Assembly: GCF_020166415.1 (NCBI RefSeq) | Contig: NZ_JAIQXV010000040.1 | Span: 1-6,811 of the forward strand | Origin: Deinococcus multiflagellatus | GTDB taxonomy: Bacteria > Deinococcota > Deinococci > Deinococcales > Deinococcaceae | Reading direction: 5' to 3' | Length of the DNA: 6,811 nucleotides | In this document: positions 1-3,907 of the stretch, one piece after another | Numbering within the stretch: position 1 is the first letter of the stretch | Layout of the letters: the number at the start of each line of letters is the position of its first letter | The notes under the pieces: generated by a model | The model's database searches: none | Seen by the model: the letters and a program-made list of their open reading frames with translations, nothing else | Told to the model about the DNA's origin: nothing | Made by a program: the position numbers and the translations under genes

Positions 1-2
1 TC

Positions 3-569
3 CCGACGTTCGTAAGGGGCGACGCCAATGCCATCGCCGGGTCCAACTTCATGTTCTTCGATCTCTCTACTGGAGAGCTGACTGGGCTGTTCGTACTCGA
101 TGGCGACAGGAAGCATGGCGTAACTGGGAAAAACATCGACGTGATCAGCCTTAACGGCAACGGTGCAGTGGTTTTTCACGACGAGAACAGTGCCTACTCG
201 CAGTCGTCCAGCCTGATCTGGAGTATGGCCGCTGGACCAATCATCGTGCGAGGTGGTAATTTCACTGATGCCACCTGGGGGAAGTACAGCGTGGATCAGC
301 TTGGTCCCACCGTCAACCGTCAGCGCATCTGCCTGGGCCTGCACAGCAGCGGCGACTATATCCTTGCCTACCGCGCCTCGATCAACCTTACGGACTTGGC
401 CGGGTACATGAAGTCGCTGGGTTGCACGGACGCGATCGCCGGGGATGGCGGCGGCTCTGCGCAGTTGTACCTGGAAGACCGCAACACCCTGTTCGGCAGT
501 GATGCCCGTTCGGTACACGTCATTCCGGTCGCGCTGACCAGCTACAGCTACATCAGCAGCATTGCCTGA
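3..569 (+). CDS. Phosphodiester glycosidase family protein (NAGPA domain), 5' end outside window
   Basis: The frame is open from the left edge, so this is the C-terminal 188 residues of a longer protein. Visible hallmarks of the NAGPA (phosphodiester glycosidase) fold are a GPIIVRGG segment, then TVNRQRICLGL (the usual 'PRTAIG' strand), and a helix NLTDLAGYMKSLGCTDA leading into GDGGGS at 441-458, the family's conserved Asp-Gly-rich motif. The end, VHVIPVALTSYSY, fits the closing strand of the domain. Members cleave sugar phosphodiester linkages such as N-acetylglucosamine-1-phosphodiesters. In bacteria many are annotated as exopolysaccharide-related or exported proteins. The native start and any signal peptide lie outside the window. 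A strong terminator follows 16 bases after the stop, so the gene ends a transcription unit. The family call is by motif; substrate and cell location are unknown. Confidence 0.85.
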   Translation, partial: PTFVRGDANAIAGSNFMFFDLSTGELTGLFVLDGDRKHGVTGKNIDVISLNGNGAVVFHDENSAYSQSSSLIWSMAAGPIIVRGGNFTDATWGKYSVDQLGPTVNRQRICLGLHSSGDYILAYRASINLTDLAGYMKSLGCTDAIAGDGGGSAQLYLEDRNTLFGSDARSVHVIPVALTSYSYISSIA

Positions 570-585
570 TTCTCTCTGGTTCCAC

Positions 586-622
586 GGTTGCGCCTGTGCC
601 CTCAAAGGGCACAGGCGCGACT
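586..622 (+). terminator. Strong hairpin terminator after the glycosidase gene
   Basis: GCGCCTGTGCCC at 590-601 pairs perfectly with GGGCACAGGCGC at 607-618 around a 5-base TCAAA loop. Two G-U and two Watson-Crick pairs extend the stem to 586-622. The flank (CTCTCATTA) is pyrimidine-rich but lacks a true T run, so termination efficiency is uncertain. It lies directly downstream of the stop at 569. The GTG at 596 that would give the next gene its longest frame is inside this stem, which argues against that start. Confidence 0.75.
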
Positions 623-649
623 CTCATTACCATGCTAAACACTGCTTTC

Positions 650-1336
650 ATGTCCCCCGTTCACCGCCGTTGGCTCACCGCCAGCCTGCTCAACTCTTTG
701 GTGGCGCTACCCGTTCACGCACAAAGCGGTGACGCAGCTGCACGTACCCTGAGCTTCGACAGCCTCATGTACGCGATGTTTGCCAGCCCCTACCCGGACT
801 TGAGCCGGAACTTCACTACGGGCACGCCCCAGGCCGCAAGCAACCTGCTGCGCTTGCGGCTCCCGCCCCCAGCACCAAGCGGCTACAAACTGCTGGGTAC
901 CTGGACGACCACACAGGCACTTGTCGAGCGGGCGGTCCGCCAGGACGACACCCGCTCCCCAGCCGCCCTGCTGCTGTACACTCGTTCCACTCCTCGACCA
1001 CCGGCCAGCGCTGAACAGGGCACGGCCATTGCGATTCTCGTAGGGCGATGGTCGGGTACACCTGCCGCCCTTGCCTCTTACGAAGGGCAACTTGACCGTG
1101 CGTCCTTCAACCGCCGCTCCTGGGCAACGGGAACAATTTTCAGCTCTTGCAACGCTGTGAACATCGTCGTGGAGGATTACCCGCTGCTTCGGCGCGCTGT
1201 GCATCGCTCCTGCGAAGCGCAGTACCGAACGCAAGACACTTTCCTTAAAGTCAATGTGGTGAATCTGGACGAGCAACGGGCCGTGATGGAATTGCAGCGC
1301 GCCGCAGCCGCCTTCGGACTTGTCGGCGGAAAGTAA
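650..1336 (+). CDS. Unrecognised secreted protein, 228 residues
   Basis: I do not recognise this protein. The frame opens at a GTG at 596, but that codon lies in the terminator stem. ATGs follow at 632 and 650. I chose 650 because it begins a convincing signal peptide: HRR, then hydrophobic WLTASLLNSLVALPV, then VHA before QSG, with cleavage likely after residue 24. No clear Shine-Dalgarno precedes either ATG. The mature part is about 200 residues, with a Pro-rich stretch near 71-78 (LPPPAPSG), a conserved-looking core GYKLLGTWTTTQALVERAV, strand-like segments TAIAILVGRW and VNIVVEDYPLL, and two cysteines (167 and 188) that could form a disulfide after export. It is separated from the glycosidase gene by a terminator and is probably transcribed alone. 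The gene is very likely real; its role is unknown. Confidence 0.7.
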   Translation: MSPVHRRWLTASLLNSLVALPVHAQSGDAAARTLSFDSLMYAMFASPYPDLSRNFTTGTPQAASNLLRLRLPPPAPSGYKLLGTWTTTQALVERAVRQDDTRSPAALLLYTRSTPRPPASAEQGTAIAILVGRWSGTPAALASYEGQLDRASFNRRSWATGTIFSSCNAVNIVVEDYPLLRRAVHRSCEAQYRTQDTFLKVNVVNLDEQRAVMELQRAAAAFGLVGGK

Positions 1337-1567
1337 ATTAGAAGGGGCATCCTCAATCCCTGACAAACGCCGTTTGGGGCTGAGAAGCTACGGACGACGT
1401 TCTGCCGCTTATCTCGGTTGGCACATTGACCACCACGTCCTCTGCATTCTGAGGAGGACGGCTTGTCTAAGAACGTCTCGTCATCGAGCAAAAGCATTCC
1501 TCGTCACCCGAAAGCTAGAAACGGCCCCCTCAGACGCTCCCCAGCCAGGCTCAGCCAAGCCCCAAAC
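1337..1567. other. Gene-free stretch between resident gene and Tn3 end
   Basis: I see no convincing gene here. Open frames run on into the transposon and have no family features. A weak hairpin is present: CGTCCTC at 1436-1442 pairs with GAGGACG at 1454-1460 around an 11-base loop, with no T run after it. The last five bases, CAAAC (1563-1567), are the candidate left copy of the 5-bp target duplication of the Tn3-family element, whose other end is outside the window. Confidence 0.5.
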
Positions 1568-1606
1568 GGGGTCCTACGATTGCAACAACAAATCGGGCAC
1601 ACTAAG
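1568..1606 (+). repeat. Left terminal inverted repeat of the Tn3-family transposon
   Basis: The 39 bases begin GGGGTCCTACG and end CACACTAAG, matching the Tn3-family terminal pattern: GGGG at the outer tip, TAAG at the inner end, about 38 bp long. IS-A entered the TA at 1603-1604. The final AG (1605-1606) is now the first two bases of IS-A, yet the repeat still reads TAAG. The right-hand partner is outside the window, so the call rests on pattern and position rather than a repeat pair. Confidence 0.75.
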
Positions 1607-1628
1607 TACAAGGAAATTAACGTTTAGA
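1605..1628 (+). repeat. IS-A left terminal inverted repeat
   Basis: Pairs with 3733-3756, with three mismatches in 24 bases. The preceding TA (1603-1604) is the left target copy. Confidence 0.88.
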
Positions 1629-1635
1629 CTTAGGT

Positions 1636-2157
1636 ATGGCTCGACCTGCTCGCCGTATCGATATTTCTCTAGAAGACGACCTGTTGCTGCGAGAACTGGA
1701 AACCAATCCCCATACGCACCCAAAACTCCGTCTACGAGCAAGTATCCTGCGCCTCCATCGACAAGGCTGGACTATTCCGCAACTGTCAGAGCACTTTGCC
1801 CGGAACCGGCAAGCCATCCACAACGATTTGACGCGTTTTGAGCAACATGGTGTAGCAGGATTGGCCGACAGTTTTCCTCCTGGTCAACCCTGCCGAGTGA
1901 CCTCTGAGATTGAGCAGTTTCTCCACGAGAAACTGCGTGAAGAGCGCTTTTGGAGTGCCCCTCTGATCTGCGAAGCTGTCGAGAAGCAATTCGCCGTTTC
2001 CTTGACCTCACGTGCCATGGTTAACCACCTCAGGCGTCTTGGCTATAGCTGGAAGCGAGCCAGGTACTCTCCAGCGAAGAAACTCGATCCTGAAGTCATG
2101 GAAGAGCATCGAGCGTCTCTAGAGACGCTAAAAAGGGGGCATTGGACGGCAGATTGA
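1636..2157 (+). CDS. IS-A transposase N-terminal part (OrfA)
   Basis: This 173-residue frame carries the DNA-binding half of an IS630-family transposase. The first helix-turn-helix is at about residues 45-70 (GWTIPQLSEHFARNRQAIHN). A second winged-helix-like unit is at about 107-137 (WSAPLICEAVEKQF...SRAMVNHLRRLGYSWKR), followed by the family's typical SPAKKLDPEV linker. ATG 1636 lies just inside the left repeat with a weak TAGG four bases upstream. The frame stops at 2155-2157, before the IS-B insertion site at 2162, so IS-B did not cause the stop. The catalytic half continues in the -1 frame after an A5G5 run at 2130-2139. The shift is therefore either programmed or an indel. Confidence 0.85.
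   Translation: MARPARRIDISLEDDLLLRELETNPHTHPKLRLRASILRLHRQGWTIPQLSEHFARNRQAIHNDLTRFEQHGVAGLADSFPPGQPCRVTSEIEQFLHEKLREERFWSAPLICEAVEKQFAVSLTSRAMVNHLRRLGYSWKRARYSPAKKLDPEVMEEHRASLETLKRGHWTAD
1914..1936. repeat. Perfect intragenic hairpin in IS-A OrfA
   Basis: GCAGTTTCTC pairs with GAGAAACTGC around a CAC loop: ten perfect pairs inside coding sequence. Confidence 0.85.
2112..2129. repeat. Perfect 18-bp palindrome abutting the IS-A shift site
   Basis: AGCGTCTCTAGAGACGCT is its own reverse complement and ends one base before the A5G5 run. As RNA it can form a 7-bp stem with a CUAG loop. Confidence 0.9.
2130..2139 (+). promoter_or_regulatory. Candidate frameshift site of IS-A (A5G5 run)
   Basis: Zero-frame codons CTA AAA AGG GGG lie over AAAAAGGGGG. 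Slipping back one base within the A or G run gives AAG GGG GCA and continues as KGALDGRLTL, which runs into the catalytic domain. It is not a textbook A6G heptamer, and a perfect 18-bp palindrome abuts it upstream. A one-base deletion in an ancestral single frame would look the same. Confidence 0.45.
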
Positions 2158-2163
2158 CGCTTA

Positions 2164-2188
2164 CTGATCCATGCCTAAATCAGTAGCG
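2164..2188. repeat. IS-B terminal inverted repeat (left in window)
   Basis: Partner is 3211-3235, with three mismatches in 25. The stop codon of the IS-B catalytic frame (2175-2177) lies inside it. Confidence 0.9.
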
Positions 2189-2717
2189 AGGCAGTGAAGG
2201 GGGTCCCTTTGATGAACGCCAGAGGCAAGGCTATGCGCCGAATCCGCTGCCAGCCCACCGTCAGCCGCTTCTTCAACTCACCGACCGACATCGCACAGAA
2301 GTTGCCCACGACATTCCGCTTCAGATCCGCCCAGATCAATTCAATGGGATTCAACTCGGGGGCATACGGCGGCAAATACACCAACGACAGGCGTTCGTGC
2401 AGTTGCACGAACGCCTGGACTGCTTTCGCCCGGTGGATCATGGCGCGGTCCAGCACCACCACGACCTCGCCGGCCACGTGACGCAGGACATGCTCCAGGA
2501 ACTCCACGACCTGCGGTGAACGCACCGCGCCGCGGTGCGTGTGCTGGAGAAACTGTCCGCCCGTGGTGATGGCCCCAATCACGGACAGATGCTCCCAGCG
2601 AAGCCTGGTGGGGATGATCGGGGTCTGCCCGCACCGTCCCCAGGTGCGCACCTTCGTCGTTTTCAGGCTGAACCCGCTCTCGTCGAGGAACACCAACGTG
2701 GCCCCCTCAGCGACCTT
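2175..2717 (-). CDS. IS-B transposase catalytic part (OrfB)
   Basis: This frame encodes the DDE catalytic domain of an IS630-family transposase. The first catalytic Asp is in VFLDESGFSL, the second in VVVLDRAMIHRA, and the Glu in YAPELNPIELIW, 35 residues after the second Asp, as expected for the family. It has no convincing start of its own. It lies +1 relative to the upstream OrfA and would be joined near the T7 run at 2716-2722 (A7 on the coding strand), giving a product of about 342 residues: GKK, then VAEGATLVFLDESG. The coordinates run from the codon at that junction to the stop in the terminal repeat. All catalytic residues are present, so the element could be active if the shift occurs. 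Confidence 0.85.
   Translation of the reverse strand, partial: KVAEGATLVFLDESGFSLKTTKVRTWGRCGQTPIIPTRLRWEHLSVIGAITTGGQFLQHTHRGAVRSPQVVEFLEHVLRHVAGEVVVVLDRAMIHRAKAVQAFVQLHERLSLVYLPPYAPELNPIELIWADLKRNVVGNFCAMSVGELKKRLTVGWQRIRRIALPLAFIKGTPFTASLLI
2388..2417. repeat. Perfect 13-bp-arm hairpin inside IS-B OrfB
   Basis: CAGGCGTTCGTGC pairs without mismatch with GCACGAACGCCTG around AGTT. It is the longest perfect inverted repeat in the window, and it lies in the coding sequence between the second catalytic Asp and the catalytic Glu. Confidence 0.92.
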
Positions 2718-3204
2718 TTTTTCCCAGCGCCTCTCCCTGGACGCGGACCCAGGTGGCGATGTCGTCTTCGTTGCGTTCCACGGCCCGCACCGCGGGCCGC
2801 TGATACGAGAAGCCCCAGCGTCGGAGCTTCCGGGAGAGGTGCGCGCGGTCCAGCCAGACCCCGTACTTCATACCAATGACCTGACGGATTTTCGGAATGG
2901 TCCAGCCATGGGTGTCGAAGCCCTGCGCGCGCGGGTCGCCGTCGAGGATCGCCCCGATCTCGTCTTGTTGGGCTGCGGTGAGGCGTTCGGGGCGTCCGGT
3001 GGCGCGGGAAGCGCGCAGCGCTTCCTCGCCGTCACGTCGGAGCCGGGCACGCCAGGCGCGGATGGTGACTTCAGCGACCCCGAACTGCTGCGCCAGATCA
3101 AGGGTGGTGCGGCTGGGGTCGTTCAGTGCGGGTTGAGCGGCGAGCCGCCGTTCTTCCTGTTGGGCACGGGTGAGGCGGCTGGGCCGCCAGGGGGAAACGG
3201 TCAC
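2707..3204 (-). CDS. IS-B transposase N-terminal part (OrfA)
   Basis: 165 residues forming the DNA-binding half. A first helix-turn-helix is at about residues 33-57 (TTLDLAQQFGVAEVTIRAWR), a basic linker follows, and a second unit lies at about 100-133 (GWTIPKIRQVIGMKYGVWLD...LSRKLRRWGFSYQRP), the standard IS630 arrangement. The GTG start at 3204 is the only one available, because a TAG stands two codons upstream. It lies just inside the terminal repeat, without a clear Shine-Dalgarno. The frame ends at TGA 2707-2709, ten codons before the catalytic Asp region, immediately after the A7 run. It is probably made alone and as the longer fusion. Confidence 0.85.
   Translation of the reverse strand: MTVSPWRPSRLTRAQQEERRLAAQPALNDPSRTTLDLAQQFGVAEVTIRAWRARLRRDGEEALRASRATGRPERLTAAQQDEIGAILDGDPRAQGFDTHGWTIPKIRQVIGMKYGVWLDRAHLSRKLRRWGFSYQRPAVRAVERNEDDIATWVRVQGEALGKKGR
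2716..2722 (-). promoter_or_regulatory. A7 run joining IS-B OrfA and OrfB (frameshift site or indel)
   Basis: On the coding strand the zero frame reads GGA AAA AAA GGT CGC TGA. The catalytic frame needs AAG GTC GCT GAG, one base further on (+1, equivalent to reading six A rather than seven). An A7 run could support transcriptional slippage, or it could be a simple one-A insertion in a former single frame. The shift sense is not the -1 usual for IS elements. Confidence 0.5.
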
Positions 3205-3210
3205 ACCCTA

Positions 3211-3235
3211 CGATACAGATTTAGGCACGGATCAG
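3211..3235. repeat. IS-B terminal inverted repeat (right in window)
   Basis: Reverse-complement partner of 2164-2188, followed by the TA duplication at 3236-3237. It lies just upstream of the IS-B transposase start on the minus strand. Confidence 0.9.
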
Positions 3236-3237
3236 TA

Positions 3238-3737
3238 AATATCTCGATCAGACGGGCCTCTCTTTGATGTTGTCAATCGGAGCAACCTGGTTCAAGCGAG
3301 GCTCGGGAAAGCAGTTTGAGATCCCCACGCGTTGGGGATCTTCTGGTCGGATCAACCTGATCGGGACCTACAGCTTCCACGGCACAGAAGAACAACTGGA
3401 AGTTCGCGAATTGTCCGGCTCCTGCAACGGGGAGCAGGTGATTGCCTACCTTGAAACTTTGGCTCTCCAAACCGTCCCAGACCAGATGACCGTGGTGGTG
3501 CTGGACAACGCTCCCTTTCACAAGGGAGCGAAACTGCGGGAAAAGGCGGCTGAGTGGGAGAAGAAGGGACTCTATCTGCGTTACCTGCCACCCTACGCCC
3601 CGATGCTTAACCTGATTGAAGAGGTCTGGCGGAAGCTCAAAGGCATACTGATGCCACGACGCTGCTACAACTCGGTGAATGAACTTCGCGAGGCGCTCCT
3701 CACTGGCCTAAAGGTCCTGGAGACACGGTTTATCTAA
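3238..3737 (+). pseudogene. IS-A transposase catalytic part, cut off by IS-B
   Basis: This is the C-terminal DDE half of the IS-A transposase. Joined across IS-B with one TA removed, the -1 frame reads GRLTL-KYLDQTGLSLML, placing the first catalytic Asp in YLDQTG, where most relatives have LDESG. The second Asp is in VVVLDNAPFHKG, and the Glu in YAPMLNLIEEVW has Leu instead of the usual Pro before Ile-Glu. The stop (3735-3737) lies in the right terminal repeat. The reconstructed full protein is about 342 residues. As it stands, the part after IS-B has no link to its DNA-binding half, so IS-A cannot make a complete transposase. Confidence 0.88.
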
Positions 3738-3756
3738 ATATTAATTTCTTTGTACT
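3733..3756 (-). repeat. IS-A right terminal inverted repeat
   Basis: Partner of 1605-1628. The following TA (3757-3758) is the second target copy and continues as TAAGTGCCG, the inner end of the Tn3 left repeat and the start of the Tn3 body. Confidence 0.88.
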
Positions 3757-3874
3757 TAAGTGCCGAATTGCACTCTGGCATCGGTACTTCCTCCGCTGTG
3801 AGGTGAGGTGTACGCTGCGGTTGCCCTACAACACGCACCCACGGCGGCTGGCCCTCCCGTGGAAGTACCGTCAC

Positions 3875-3895
3875 TGCCGATTCCCGGCACTTTTT
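3875..3895 (+). terminator. Weak hairpin plus T5 just before tnpA (possible attenuator)
   Basis: TGCCG at 3875-3879 pairs with CGGCA at 3885-3889 around ATTCC, then C and TTTTT at 3891-3895. The stem is only five pairs. It ends 12 bases before the tnpA ATG. It might block read-through into tnpA from outside or work as an attenuator. Confidence 0.35.
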
Positions 3896-3896
3896 C

Positions 3897-3903
3897 AGGG
3901 AGG
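3897..3903 (+). promoter_or_regulatory. Ribosome binding site of tnpA
   Basis: AGGGAGG lies four bases before ATG 3908. It is a strong Shine-Dalgarno with slightly short spacing, and it decides the start. Confidence 0.8.
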
Positions 3904-3907
3904 CTCC

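Larger units (their letters stand above)
2164..3235 (-). mobile_element. IS-B: IS630-family insertion sequence inside IS-A
   Basis: Terminal repeats at 2164-2188 and 3211-3235 match at 22 of 25 positions. The tip reads CTGATCCATGCCTAAATC on the left and CTGATCCGTGCCTAAATC on the reverse strand at the right. TA duplications flank it at 2162-2163 and 3236-3237. The 1,072-bp length and the two-frame minus-strand transposase are normal for IS630. The repeats do not resemble those of IS-A, so this is a different lineage. It lies within the -1 frame continuation of the IS-A transposase. Confidence 0.92.
1605..3756 (+). mobile_element. IS-A: IS630-family insertion sequence, interrupted by IS-B
   Basis: Terminal inverted repeats at 1605-1628 and 3733-3756 match at 21 of 24 positions. 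The tips read AGTACAAGGAAATTAACG on the left and, on the reverse strand, AGTACAAAGAAATTAATA. TA flanks both sides (1603-1604 and 3757-3758), the IS630/Tc1-mariner target duplication. The element carries a two-part DDE transposase on the plus strand. Subtracting IS-B and its duplicated TA leaves 1,078 bp, normal for IS630. It sits in the last TA of the Tn3 left repeat. Confidence 0.9.

Noticed and set aside
707..1366. Minus-strand open frame of 219 codons opposite the secreted protein gene
   Set aside because: Cys-, Gly- and Arg-rich composition typical of a complement frame. The plus-strand frame has a signal peptide and a better amino-acid composition.
1320..1841. Plus-strand frame bridging the resident DNA, the Tn3 end and IS-A
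   Set aside because: It crosses two element boundaries and overlaps the well-supported IS-A OrfA in another frame, so it is accidental.
2716..2722. Classical -1 programmed frameshift at the IS-B A7 run
   Set aside because: Counting frames shows the catalytic part is +1 relative to OrfA, so a standard -1 slip would not join them.
2539..3267. Plus-strand frame of 242 codons across IS-B
   Set aside because: It is the complement of the IS-B transposase frames, which have clear helix-turn-helix and DDE motifs on the minus strand.
1605..3756. IS-A and IS-B as a composite transposon flanking cargo
   Set aside because: The terminal repeats differ and IS-B lies wholly inside IS-A; they are nested, not flanking copies.
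3757..3907. Tn3 res site or resolvase upstream of tnpA
   Set aside because: The stretch is only about 150 bases. It has no resolvase frame, and I see no set of paired dimer-site repeats.
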